From Acrocarpospora pleiomorpha (GTDB taxonomy: Bacteria; Actinomycetota; Actinomycetes; Streptosporangiales; Streptosporangiaceae), in contig NZ_BLAF01000008.1 in assembly GCF_009687885.1 (NCBI RefSeq), forward strand, positions 124,001 through 188,000: a stretch of DNA of 64,000 nucleotides. The letters are read 5' to 3'. The notes below the pieces were generated by a model that was not told the origin of the DNA, ran no database searches, and saw only the letters and a program-made list of their open reading frames with translations. Positions within the stretch are counted from its first letter, which is position 1. Every line of letters starts with the position of its first letter. Positions 17,885-27,174 of the stretch are shown in pieces. A program made the position numbers and the translations under genes.

Positions 17885-18581
17885 GGCCAAGACCCTAACC
17901 ACCACCCCACAACACACGCAGAGCGGGGCAGCAGCCCAGCAGACTCGGTGCCCCCACAATGCGAAAGACCGCCCAGCGGCACGCGCGGAACGCCCAACCG
18001 AGCGCCGCTGCCACCGGTTTTCACGCCGTTATCCGTCGCCGTTCACGCAGGCGGTAGTCCTCGCCGCCCCAGCGCCAAAGGGTGCGGTCGGCTACGGGCG
18101 GTTTCTTCTCATCCTTCCTTCTCCCCGGGTCTTCGCCCCCGGCGCGAAGAGGTGTGGGGCGTTCCGTTTGACGTGTTCAATTCTCCGCGATGCAGGATGG
18201 TATGGTCATGCGTCACTCTGCCTGCCTGCTAGCTATCGGTCTGGCCTGGTATGACGTGTTTGCCTGCTGGACTGGGTTGGTGCACGTTGCTTGCTGGGTC
18301 GTGGGGGAGCGCTAGCGTCTCTGATTGGCTTAGCGATCCTGTGTGTTCCACAGAATCGGTGCCTGGCGATATGCCCGGCACGCACCAATCGTCTTCGTGC
18401 CCTGGTGCCGATGGTCCTAGCCACGGCCCGTGTGAGCACGTCCCTCCGGACGCTGACCGGTCAGACGTGCACGGCCTGACCGGGGAGGGTACCCGACGTC
18501 GCCTGGGCGCCGGGTGTGCATGTGACACTATGCCGCATGATCACTACGGTTCGCTAATCGAATGGGAAAGCCTGGTGGGCG
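17885..18581. other. Intergenic region with no supported gene
   Basis: About 700 bp between divergently transcribed genes. Short open frames exist on both strands (for example 18229-18528 minus and 18251-18589 plus), but none shows family similarity, a good ribosome site or a convincing composition. It must hold the promoters of the alditol-oxidase-like gene and the methyltransferase gene; I could not identify them with confidence. Confidence 0.5.
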
Positions 18582-19706
18582 ATGAGTAGTCTCGTGACGC
18601 CGGTGGGGGAGTTTGAGCTCGTCCGAGCCACCGGGAATGGTCGTGATGGGCTTCGGGCCTGGGATGCGGCTGATGAGTATCTGTTGCGTCATCTGGCGGA
18701 GACGGTGGAGTTGCCGGGTGAGGTGGTGGTTTTCGGGGATCGGTGGGGGGCGATTTCTACCGCGCTGGCGGAGTGGGGGCCTAGTCAGGTCAGTGATTCG
18801 TTTCTTGCTCAGCGGGCGACGCGGTTGAACCTGGAGCTCAATGGGGTGGCGGGGCCGCGGCTGCTTTCGACGCTGGATTTGCTGCCGGAGCGGATCGATG
18901 TGCTGGTGGTTCGGGTGCCGAAGAGTTTGGCGCTGCTGGAGGATCAGCTGCGCAGGCTCGCGCCCTCGGTTCATGAGGGAACGGTGATCGTCGGGGCGGG
19001 GATGGTCACGGAGATTCACACGTCCACGTTGACGTTGTTCGAGCGGATTCTCGGTCCGACCAGGACGTCGCTGGCGGTGCGGAAGGCGCGGCTCATCTTC
19101 TGTACGCCGGACATGGGGATCAAGCGCATCGGCAGCTCGTGGCCGCGGACCTATGTGCTCCCTCAGGATGTCGGCGTGGTTTCGGGGCGGACCGTAACCA
19201 ATCACGCGGGGGTGTTCTGCGCGGACCGGCTCGATATCGGGACGCGGTTCCTGTTGCGCCATCTCCCGGTGCGGAGCGGGCAGGTCGTGGATCTCGGTTG
19301 CGGGAACGGGGTGGTCGGGCTGGCCGCCGCGCTGGCCGATCCGGGTGCGGAAGTGACGTTCGTGGACGAGTCCTACCACGCGGTGGCCTCGGCGGAGGCG
19401 ACCTTCCATGCCAATACGTCAGCGCCCGGCCGTTTCCTCGTCACCGACGGCATGTCGGAAATATCGCCCGGCAGCGTGGACCTCGTCCTGAACAACCCGC
19501 CGTTCCACAGCCATCGGGCCATCGGCGACGCCACCGCCTGGGAAATGTTCACCGGCTCCCGCCGCGCCCTACGCCCCGGCGGCGAACTCTACGTCATCGG
19601 CAACCGCCACCTCGGCTACCACATCAAACTCCGCCGCGTCTTCGGCAACTGCGACCTGATCGCCAGCGACCCAAAGTTCGTGGTGCTCCGTGCGGTTAAA
19701 CGGTGA
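18582..19706 (+). CDS. RlmG/RsmC-type rRNA (guanine-N2) methyltransferase
   Basis: A 374-residue protein with two methyltransferase-fold halves, as in RlmG and RsmC. The N-terminal half is degenerate (VVVFGDRWGAISTALA). The C-terminal half is active-looking: VVDLGCGNGVVGLAAA binds S-adenosylmethionine, and NNPPFHSH is the N-P-P-[FY] catalytic motif of amino-group methyltransferases. The family makes m2G in 23S (position 1835) or 16S (1207) rRNA; the length fits RlmG better. It is convergent with the last NRPS gene and overlaps its 3' end by 11 bp. Confidence 0.83.
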   Translation: MSSLVTPVGEFELVRATGNGRDGLRAWDAADEYLLRHLAETVELPGEVVVFGDRWGAISTALAEWGPSQVSDSFLAQRATRLNLELNGVAGPRLLSTLDLLPERIDVLVVRVPKSLALLEDQLRRLAPSVHEGTVIVGAGMVTEIHTSTLTLFERILGPTRTSLAVRKARLIFCTPDMGIKRIGSSWPRTYVLPQDVGVVSGRTVTNHAGVFCADRLDIGTRFLLRHLPVRSGQVVDLGCGNGVVGLAAALADPGAEVTFVDESYHAVASAEATFHANTSAPGRFLVTDGMSEISPGSVDLVLNNPPFHSHRAIGDATAWEMFTGSRRALRPGGELYVIGNRHLGYHIKLRRVFGNCDLIASDPKFVVLRAVKR

Positions 19707-21051
19707 ACGTGCCGATCGTTTCGGTGAACTGATCGGCGAGGGCTCGCATTGATGAGGGTCTGAACAGGTCGGTGCTGTAGTCGAGGATGCCGGCGAGGCC
19801 GTTGGCCTGGGGCCACATCTGTACGGCTACCTCGGCCTTGGTGTAGCGGGAGCCGGGGCCGGGGTAGAACTCGGCGGTTAGGTTGCCGATTGAGGGGCGG
19901 AGCATGTCGTTTTGTGGTGTGTTTTGTAGGGCGAATGTTGCCTGGCATAGCGGGAGTCTGCTCAGGTCGCGTGGGAGTCGTAGAGCGGCGATCACCTTCT
20001 CGTAGGGTGTGTCCGCGCGTGTCATTGTCTCGATCACGGTTTTTCTGACGCGTCTGACCAGCTCTTCTGGTCCTGGATTTCCTGATAAATCGGCTCGAAC
20101 CGCTAGCGTGTTGGCGAAGGAGCCGATCATCGGGGCGTACTCGGACTTGGATCTTCCGGCGACTGGCACGCCGACGCAGAAGTCCTTTTGCGCGGCCGCT
20201 CGGCCGAGTGTGGCCTGGAAGGCGGCCATCAGCACCATGAACGGTGTGCACCGGGAGTGCCGTGAGAATCGCTCGACCCCCCGCATGGTCTCGGCCGCCA
20301 CGTGGAAGCGCACCGCGGCTCCATGCCCGGTCCATCGTGACGGGCGCGCATGGTCGACGGGCAGGTTCAGGGAGGGCGTTCCGGACAGTCGCTCGGCCAG
20401 GAACGCCACCTGTGGGCCGACGTCCCGTTCCCGTTCCCAGGCCGCGAACGCCGTGTACGGCATGGCAAGTTCCGGCAATTCCGGCTCCCGCCCTTCCACG
20501 GCGGCGGTGTAACACTCGGCCAGCTCCCGCATCAGCACGTCCAGCGCCCACCCGTCGGCCGCGATGTGATGCAGCACGATGCACAGCAGCATGTGATCGT
20601 CGACCACCCGCAGCAGCGCCACCCGCCACGGCGGCTCCGTCTCCAGGTCGAACGGACGGTTCACGAACGCGTCCACCACCACCGCCGGATCCCCCAGCAG
20701 TTCCCGCCGTTCCAGCGTGACCGGCCCGGGCGGCAGGATGAACTGCCGGGGCCCCGCACCCGTCATCCGGAACCGGGCCCGCAGCACCTCGTGCCGCGCG
20801 GCGATCCGCGTGAACGCCCCCGCGAGCAACTCCGGCAGTACAGGACCGCGCAGCCACACGCACCACGGCACGTGATAGCTGGTGTCCTCGGGGTCGAACG
20901 CGCTGAGGAACCACACCCGCTCCTGCCCGGTCGACAGCGGCGCCGGCACCCCTCTCTTCTCCCCGAGGGTGCGCCGTAGTGCCTCCCGCCGTTCGGGCGG
21001 CACCCTGGCGAGCCGGTCCAGCAGGGCGGCCCGCAGATCCGGCGAGATCAC
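19696..21051 (-). CDS. Stand-alone NRPS condensation domain (last gene of NRPS block 3)
   Basis: A 451-residue free-standing condensation (C) domain with the active motif HHIAADGWA and the later core blocks VGVPVAGRSKSEYAPMIG and RLPLCQATFALQN. There is no adenylation or carrier domain. Start is a GTG whose GTGA overlaps the stop of the upstream module, so translation is coupled. The N-terminal 40 residues (PDLRAALLDRLARVPPERR) look like a docking-type helix seen also on the other stand-alone C protein of this block. It may condense in trans or release the product by attack of an external nucleophile. Its placement in the assembly order is not deducible. Confidence 0.85.
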   Translation of the reverse strand: MISPDLRAALLDRLARVPPERREALRRTLGEKRGVPAPLSTGQERVWFLSAFDPEDTSYHVPWCVWLRGPVLPELLAGAFTRIAARHEVLRARFRMTGAGPRQFILPPGPVTLERRELLGDPAVVVDAFVNRPFDLETEPPWRVALLRVVDDHMLLCIVLHHIAADGWALDVLMRELAECYTAAVEGREPELPELAMPYTAFAAWERERDVGPQVAFLAERLSGTPSLNLPVDHARPSRWTGHGAAVRFHVAAETMRGVERFSRHSRCTPFMVLMAAFQATLGRAAAQKDFCVGVPVAGRSKSEYAPMIGSFANTLAVRADLSGNPGPEELVRRVRKTVIETMTRADTPYEKVIAALRLPRDLSRLPLCQATFALQNTPQNDMLRPSIGNLTAEFYPGPGSRYTKAEVAVQMWPQANGLAGILDYSTDLFRPSSMRALADQFTETIGTFTV

Positions 21052-23966
21052 TCCTCCGCCATTTCGGCCAGCAGCAGATCCTCCAGGACCTCGGCGAGCT
21101 CCGCCACCGTGCTCTTGTCGAACAGGGTGCGGATCGGCACCTCCACCCCGAGCCCGGCCCGGATCCTGGCCGCCATCCGGGTCGCCAGCAGCGAATGCCC
21201 GCCCAGCTCGAAGAAGTCCTCGAACACTCCTACTTCGGGCACTCCCAGCAGCCCGCACCAGATGGCGGCCACGAACCCCTCCGCGTCGGTGCGCGGCAGC
21301 ACCCGCTCGGCCGCCCCCGGCCTGCCCGGCTCCGGCAGCGCCGCCCGGTCGACCTTGCCGCCCTTGGTGAGCGGCAGCGCGTCCATCCGGGCCCACACGG
21401 TCGGCACCAGGTGCCGGGGCAGCCGCGCCACCAGATCGGCCCGCAGGTCCACCGGATCGGCGGTGCCCGCGTAGTAGGCCACCAGATCGTCCTGCCGCGC
21501 CGTCACGTACGCCTGCGCCACTTCGGGATGGGCGAGCAGATGGCTCTCGACCTCGCCCGGTTCGATCCGGAATCCGCGCACTTTGAGCTGGTCGTCCGCC
21601 CGACCGAGGAATTCCAGCCGCCCGTCGGCCCGCCACCGCGCCCGATCCCCGGTGAGATACCGCCGCCCGCCCGGATTGTGCGGATCCGGCACGAACCGGC
21701 TCGCGGTCAACCCCGGCAGCCCGGCATAACCCCGCGCCACCCCGACCCCGCCAAGAGCGAGCTCGCCCACCACCCCGGCCGGCGCCGCCAAACCCTGATC
21801 GTCGAGCACGACCGCCGACGCGCCCCCGATGGCCGCCCCGATGGACGGCCGCCGCCGCGCGTCCTCCGCCCCCAGGTCGGCGAGGGTCGCGATCACCGTC
21901 GCCTCGGTCGGCCCGTACGAGTTGACCAGCCGCACCGTATCCCCGAACCGATCACGCCACCGCCGCACCGACGCCGCCATGACCTGCTCGCCGCCCAGGA
22001 CCACCAGCCGCAACCCGGCCGGCCAGGCGATCTCGTCGAGCACGTCCACCAGCCGATGCCAGTACGCGGTAGGCAGGTCCAGCACGGTCACTTCCGGCCC
22101 CGACCGCAGCAGGTCCGGCAGCGTGGCCGCCCCGTCGGGCAGCAGCACCAGCGCCGCCCCCGCCGCCAGCGCCGGAAACATCTCCTCCACATGCGCGTCG
22201 AAACTCAGCGCCGAGAACTGCACCACCCGATCCCGCGGCCCGATCTGGTACGCCTCCCGCATCCACGCGACCCGCGCCTCAACCCCGGCCCGCTCCGCGA
22301 CCACCCCACGCGGCACCCCGGTCGTCCCCGACGTGGGAATCACGTACGCGGCCCCCGAATACCGGAGTGCGCCCGCGCCCCGAGTGACGCCTTCGGCGGT
22401 GACGATCCAGTGCGCGGGCTCGGCCAGCAACGCGATGCGATCATCCGGATCGTCCGGATCCAGCGGCAGATACGCGGCCCCCAACCGCCACACCGCCAGC
22501 AGCGTCGCGATCGCCTCCACCGACCTTGGCAGGCATACCCCCACAAGATCCCCAGGCCTTACCCCCGAGAGCAGCCCTCGGGCGATCTCCGCCACCCGAG
22601 CGTCCAGCTCCCCGTAATTCACCCGCTCGTCCCCGCAGATCAACGCGACCGCGTCGGGAGGGCCACCCAGCGCGAACGCGGCCTCCTGTATCGGTTCCAT
22701 CACCGGAGCGGCCACTGGATCGGCCATCGCCAGCCGCGACACCGGCACCCGAGGATCCGCCGCCGCCGACTCCAGCAGCCGCAGGAAACGTTCGCCCATC
22801 AGCCGGACATCGGCCTCACGGAACAGCGCGGTGTCGTAGTTGAACGACACCAGGATCCGGCTGCCGTCATGCCAGGCGTCGATGTTGAGGTCCAGCTTGG
22901 CCTGCCGGTACCCCGCCTCGAACTGGCTCATGGTGAGCCCGCCGAACGACCCGTCCTTGCCCGGCGTCTGGTTGTGCAGGATGAACAGGCTCGGCACCAG
23001 CGTCTCGGCGGGCTGCGCGAACCGCTCGAACGGCACGCCCGGCCGGCCGAGCGCCGTCACCGCGTCCGCCCGGACTCGGTCCACCAGCTCGGCGAAGCCC
23101 GGGTCGTCGCTCAGATCCCCGCGCAGCGCCACGACCTGCGAGACGAACCCGACGATCGCCTCGAGCCCGGCCCGTTCCCTGGCCGCCACCGCCGTGCCCA
23201 CCAGCACGTCGCGCTGCCCGGTGTGCCGGGAGATCAGGGCCAGGTAGCCGGCCGTGAGCACCATGAACAGCGTCGCCCGCCGCTCCCGGCCCACCCGCTC
23301 GAGCCCGCGCACCACCTCGGGCGAGAGCTCCATCAGGTGGAACCCGCCCCGCCCGCTCGCCGCTCCCACCGCACGGAACGGAAGGTCGGGCGGCGGCGGG
23401 TCGGCCAGGCGTTCCAGCCAGAACGGCACCGCGCGCTCGTCCCGCCTGCGCTGCCAGCGCGCGTAGTCGCTGGGCTGGATCGGCAGCGGCGCCAGCCTGG
23501 GCTCCCGCCCCGCCACCGAGGCGTCGTAACATTCGGCCAGGTCGGCCAGGAGGATCTGCAGCGACCAGCCGTCCACGATGATGTGGTGCGGCACCACACA
23601 CAGCACGTGCTCCAGCGGCCCGATCTCGATCACCGAGATCCGCACCGGCGGCCCCGCCGACAGGTCGAACGGGCGCCCCACCAGCTCGGCGACCAGCTCC
23701 TCCGCCTCGGCCTCGCCACCCGCCCGGTGCCAGTCCACCGTGGGCGGCGGGCCCGCCACCGCCCACGGCACGCCTTCCTCCTCGACGAAGCGGGTGCGCA
23801 GGCTCTCGTGCCGGGCCGCCACTAGGGCGACCGCGCGGTCCACGGCGGTCCGGTCGAGTGGGCCGCGCAGTCGCCGTACCAGATGGCAGTTGTAGGCGGA
23901 GTTGTCGGGCTTGAGCCGCTGGAGCACCCACAGGCGCTCCTGGGCGGGGGAGAGGGGTGCTTTCAT
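21048..23966 (-). CDS. NRPS module C-A-PCP, predicted basic amino acid
   Basis: A 972-residue module. The C domain has PHHIIVDGWS; the A domain follows from about residue 420; the carrier domain has LGGHS with Ser925. By-eye specificity positions (235, 236, 239, 278, 299, 301, 322, 330, 331) read D-A-E-D-V-G-S-V-I. Acidic residues at 239 and 278 point to a basic side chain such as lysine; confidence is low. The A3 core is unusual, IPTSGTTGVPRG, with Arg in place of the usual Lys. The ATG overlaps the upstream stop as ATGA. A much longer open frame runs upstream in this frame (to 25574) but is antisense-free carry-over through the neighbouring A-PCP gene and is not coding. Confidence 0.88.
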   Translation of the reverse strand: MKAPLSPAQERLWVLQRLKPDNSAYNCHLVRRLRGPLDRTAVDRAVALVAARHESLRTRFVEEEGVPWAVAGPPPTVDWHRAGGEAEAEELVAELVGRPFDLSAGPPVRISVIEIGPLEHVLCVVPHHIIVDGWSLQILLADLAECYDASVAGREPRLAPLPIQPSDYARWQRRRDERAVPFWLERLADPPPPDLPFRAVGAASGRGGFHLMELSPEVVRGLERVGRERRATLFMVLTAGYLALISRHTGQRDVLVGTAVAARERAGLEAIVGFVSQVVALRGDLSDDPGFAELVDRVRADAVTALGRPGVPFERFAQPAETLVPSLFILHNQTPGKDGSFGGLTMSQFEAGYRQAKLDLNIDAWHDGSRILVSFNYDTALFREADVRLMGERFLRLLESAAADPRVPVSRLAMADPVAAPVMEPIQEAAFALGGPPDAVALICGDERVNYGELDARVAEIARGLLSGVRPGDLVGVCLPRSVEAIATLLAVWRLGAAYLPLDPDDPDDRIALLAEPAHWIVTAEGVTRGAGALRYSGAAYVIPTSGTTGVPRGVVAERAGVEARVAWMREAYQIGPRDRVVQFSALSFDAHVEEMFPALAAGAALVLLPDGAATLPDLLRSGPEVTVLDLPTAYWHRLVDVLDEIAWPAGLRLVVLGGEQVMAASVRRWRDRFGDTVRLVNSYGPTEATVIATLADLGAEDARRRPSIGAAIGGASAVVLDDQGLAAPAGVVGELALGGVGVARGYAGLPGLTASRFVPDPHNPGGRRYLTGDRARWRADGRLEFLGRADDQLKVRGFRIEPGEVESHLLAHPEVAQAYVTARQDDLVAYYAGTADPVDLRADLVARLPRHLVPTVWARMDALPLTKGGKVDRAALPEPGRPGAAERVLPRTDAEGFVAAIWCGLLGVPEVGVFEDFFELGGHSLLATRMAARIRAGLGVEVPIRTLFDKSTVAELAEVLEDLLLAEMAEE

Positions 23967-25777
23967 GACCCGGCCGCCAGGTCGTCGAAGATGGCGGCCA
24001 GGTCCTCGGCGCTGAGCCCGTCCAGCTGGTCGCGGAGTGAGGCCACCTCGTCCAGGTCCAGCTCGTCCGGGTCGAACAGCTCCATCTCGCGGGCCAGGGC
24101 GGCGACCGTGGAATGCTCGAAGAGCAGCACGATCGGCACCACGATGGCGAACCGCGCCTGGATCTTGGCGATGATCTGGGTGGCGGCCAGCGAGTGCCCG
24201 CCCAGGTCGAAGAAGTCGTCGTCGGCGCCGATCGGCTCGGCCACGCCGAGCACCTCCCCCCAGATGGCGGCCAGCTCCTGCTCGACCGGGGTGGCCGGCT
24301 CCCGGTAGGGGACGGTGCCCACCCTGGTCCAGGCGGGTGGCGGCAGCGCGGCCCGGTCGAGCTTGCCGTTGGGGGTGAGCGGCAGCGCCTCGAGCACGAC
24401 CAGGTGCGCGGGCACCATGTATTCCGGCAGCGTCCTGCGCAGGCGCTCGCGCAGCACCGGCCAGAGCGCGCCGGGGTCGGCCTCCTGCGGCACCACATAA
24501 GCGACCAGCCTGAGCGTGCCGTCCGGGCCGGGGTGCACGGCCGCGGCGGCCTGGCGGATCTCGACGCCGGAGCGGAGCGCGGTCTCGATCTCGCCGAGCT
24601 CGATGCGGAAGCCGCGCACCTTGACCTGCTGGTCGGCCCGGCCGAGGTATTCCAGACCGGCTGCCGTGCGGCGGACGAGGTCGCCGGTGGCGTACATGCG
24701 GGTGCCGCGACGCGGGCTGAACGGGTCGGGCAGGAAACGCGCGGCGGTCATGCGCGGCAGGCCCCGGTAGCCGCGGGCGACGCCCGCGCCGCCGATGTGC
24801 AGCTCGCCCTCCTCGGCGGGGGAGCCGTCCTCGGCGAGCACGTACAGGCCGGTGTCGCCGACCGGGTCGCCGAGGGTGACCGGGGCGGGCGCTGGCGCGA
24901 CCAGGCCCGCGGCGGACCAGACCGTGGTCTCGGTGGGGCCGTACACGTTCCACAGCCGCACCCCGTCGGCGAGCAGCGCGTCGGCGAGGTCGCGGGGCAG
25001 CGCCTCGCCCCCGCACAGGCGGGTCGCGATCTGTTCCGGCACGCCGCCGGATTCGAGCAGGACCCGCCATCCGGCCGGGGTGGCCTGCATGATCGTCACC
25101 CCCTGGGCGATCGCGAGCTCGCGCAGCGCCTTGCCGTCGGCGGTGTCCGCCGCGATCACCACCCGGGCGCCGCAGGCCAGCGGCAGCAGCAGCTCCAGCA
25201 CGGAGATGTCGAACGACAGGGTCGTCACCGCCAGCCAGACGTCGCCGGGGGCCGGCTTCAGCGTGTCCGCGAACGACTCGATCAGGTGGGTGACCGCGCG
25301 GTGCGGCACCGCCACCCCCTTCGGGCGGCCGGTCGAGCCGGAGGTGTACATCAGGTACGCCAGATCGCCGTGCGGCCACAGGCCCGGCTCGGCGTCCTTG
25401 GCCGCCAGCCCGCCCTCGCTGATCGTCAGCACCTCGGGCACGCCCGCGACCAGCCGCTCGTCCACGCCCGGCTGGGTCAGCACCAGCCGGATCCCCGCGT
25501 CCTGGCGCATCAGCCGCAGCCGGTCCTCCGGGAAGGCCGGGTCGAGCGGCACGTACGCGCCGCCCGCCGCCCACACCGCCAGCATCGCGACCAGCATGCC
25601 GGTGGTCCGCTCCAGGCAGAGACCGACCGGAACCTCCGGCCGGACCCCGCGCCCGCGCAGGACCCCCGCCAGCGCGCTCACCCGGCGATGCAGCTCGGCG
25701 TAGGTCAGGTCCCCGCCGGGGCCGCTCACCGCGACCGCGTCCGGGGTCAGGTCACGCCATCGCGCCAGCAGGCTCAT
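23963..25777 (-). CDS. NRPS A-PCP protein, predicted glycine
   Basis: A 604-residue protein with an adenylation domain (YTSGSTGRPKGVAVPH, then YGPTETTVW, YATGDLVRR and the NGKLDRAAL lysine motif) and a carrier domain with LGGHS (Ser529). It has no condensation domain; the preceding gene supplies a separate one. By-eye code D-I-L-Q-L-G-V-V-W closely resembles the known glycine code DILQLGLIW. An acidic tail rich in Asp, Glu and Leu after the carrier domain looks like a docking element. The ATG overlaps the upstream C gene stop (ATGA). Confidence 0.88.
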   Translation of the reverse strand: MSLLARWRDLTPDAVAVSGPGGDLTYAELHRRVSALAGVLRGRGVRPEVPVGLCLERTTGMLVAMLAVWAAGGAYVPLDPAFPEDRLRLMRQDAGIRLVLTQPGVDERLVAGVPEVLTISEGGLAAKDAEPGLWPHGDLAYLMYTSGSTGRPKGVAVPHRAVTHLIESFADTLKPAPGDVWLAVTTLSFDISVLELLLPLACGARVVIAADTADGKALRELAIAQGVTIMQATPAGWRVLLESGGVPEQIATRLCGGEALPRDLADALLADGVRLWNVYGPTETTVWSAAGLVAPAPAPVTLGDPVGDTGLYVLAEDGSPAEEGELHIGGAGVARGYRGLPRMTAARFLPDPFSPRRGTRMYATGDLVRRTAAGLEYLGRADQQVKVRGFRIELGEIETALRSGVEIRQAAAAVHPGPDGTLRLVAYVVPQEADPGALWPVLRERLRRTLPEYMVPAHLVVLEALPLTPNGKLDRAALPPPAWTRVGTVPYREPATPVEQELAAIWGEVLGVAEPIGADDDFFDLGGHSLAATQIIAKIQARFAIVVPIVLLFEHSTVAALAREMELFDPDELDLDEVASLRDQLDGLSAEDLAAIFDDLAAGS

Positions 25778-27174
25778 CTCACATGCCTTTCAGTTGAGAC
25801 TTTAAGGAGAGATAGGCGCAGGTCCGGGTGTTTGCCCGCCCGATGGACCAGGCCGGTGAAGGTCTCCCCGATCAGGTGACCCGTCTCGGCGGAGAACAGG
25901 TCGCTGTTGTATTCGAGCCAGCCGCCGACGCCGCCGGCGTCCCGGTAGATCTCCCCGAAGATCTCCGCCCTGGCCTGGGTGACCCGCAGCGGCTCGCACG
26001 TCTCCACCCGCAGATCGCCCAGCGTGGTACGGAACAGGTCGGCCTTCGGCAGATCGTGCGTCAGGTTGAACACCACCTGACAGAGCGGCGGGCGGCTCAG
26101 ATCCCGGGGCGGCTGGACCGCGTTCAGCACCCGCTCGAACGGCGTGTCGGAGTTCTGCAGCGCCCGCAGGAACGGCCCCCTGGCCCGGCGCAGCAGCTCG
26201 CGGAAGGTCGGGTCGCCGGACAGGTCGGCGCGCAGCGCGATCGTGTTGGAGAAGCAGCCGATCAGCGGCGCGAACTCGGCCCGGCCGCGCCCGTGCACCG
26301 GCACGCCCACGCAGAAGTCCTCCTGCCCCGCCCGCAGGCCCATGCTCGCCTGGAACGCCACCACGAGCGCCATGAACGGCGTGCAGCGCTCCTGCTTGGC
26401 CAGGTCCTCCAGCCTGGTCGCGGCGTCGTCGGGCACCGACACGTACTGGCGGACCGCCCGTCCGCTCCACCGCTTGGGCCGCGGCCGGTCGGCGGGCAGG
26501 TCCAGCGGCGGCACCCCGGCGAGCCACTCGGCCCACCACTCCAGGGCGCGCGGGTCCTGCCGCTTCCGCTCCCATACCGCGAAATGCCGGTATTGCAGGG
26601 GGAGGGCGGGCAGGTCGGGTTCCCGGCCTTCCTGGTAGGCGGCATAACATTCGGCCAGCTCGCGCATGAGCACGTCCAGCGACCAGGCGTCGCCGGCGAT
26701 GTGGTGGATCACCATGCAGAGCAGGTGCGCGTCCCCGTCGCCGATCAGCGCCACCCGGATCGGCAGGTCCCTGCTCAGGTCGAAGGGCCGGTTGACGAAC
26801 CCGACCACGGCCTGCTCGCCGCCGTCCATCCGCTCCACCGGGACCTGCTCCGGCTCCCGCACCACCTGCGCGGGCCGGTCGCCCCGCAGCAGGAACCGGG
26901 TGCGCAGCACCTCGTGCCTGGCCACGATCCGGGAGAACGCCCAGACCAGCCCGGCGTGGTCCACCGCGCCGTGCAGCCGGACATGCCACATCATGTGGTA
27001 GCCGGTGTCGGCCGGGTCGAACCTGCTGAGGAACCACAGCCGCTCCTGGCCGGAGGAGAGCGGCCAGGCCATCCCGTCCGCCTGCTCGGCCAGCGACCTG
27101 CGCAGCGCCTCCCGCCGCGCCAGCGGCAGCTCCGCCAGCCGTTTGACCAGCTCCGCGCGGTCCTCGGGGGTCAT
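25774..27174 (-). CDS. Stand-alone NRPS condensation domain
   Basis: A 466-residue free-standing C domain. The active site reads HHIAGDAWS, so the catalytic second His and the Asp of HHxxxDG are kept and the Gly is Ala. Later cores GVPVHGRGRAEFAPLIGCFSN and RPPLCQVVFNL are typical. It begins with a helix-rich extension (EDRAELVKRLAELPLARREALRR in part) like that of the terminal C protein. It starts with ATG overlapping the stop of the C-A-PCP-TE-MFS gene and ends overlapping the A-PCP start. It probably works with that A-PCP protein as a split module. Confidence 0.86.
   Translation of the reverse strand: MTPEDRAELVKRLAELPLARREALRRSLAEQADGMAWPLSSGQERLWFLSRFDPADTGYHMMWHVRLHGAVDHAGLVWAFSRIVARHEVLRTRFLLRGDRPAQVVREPEQVPVERMDGGEQAVVGFVNRPFDLSRDLPIRVALIGDGDAHLLCMVIHHIAGDAWSLDVLMRELAECYAAYQEGREPDLPALPLQYRHFAVWERKRQDPRALEWWAEWLAGVPPLDLPADRPRPKRWSGRAVRQYVSVPDDAATRLEDLAKQERCTPFMALVVAFQASMGLRAGQEDFCVGVPVHGRGRAEFAPLIGCFSNTIALRADLSGDPTFRELLRRARGPFLRALQNSDTPFERVLNAVQPPRDLSRPPLCQVVFNLTHDLPKADLFRTTLGDLRVETCEPLRVTQARAEIFGEIYRDAGGVGGWLEYNSDLFSAETGHLIGETFTGLVHRAGKHPDLRLSLLKVSTERHVR

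Noticed and set aside
18229..18528. Minus-strand frame of 99 codons in the 17.9-18.6 kb gap
   Set aside because: No ribosome site, no similarity, and composition unlike neighbouring genes.
20979..23825. Very long plus-strand open frame of 948 codons opposite the NRPS genes
   Set aside because: Its translation is Arg/His/Pro/Gln-rich with no family motifs, while the minus strand encodes clear C, A and PCP domains; it is a GC-codon-bias shadow.
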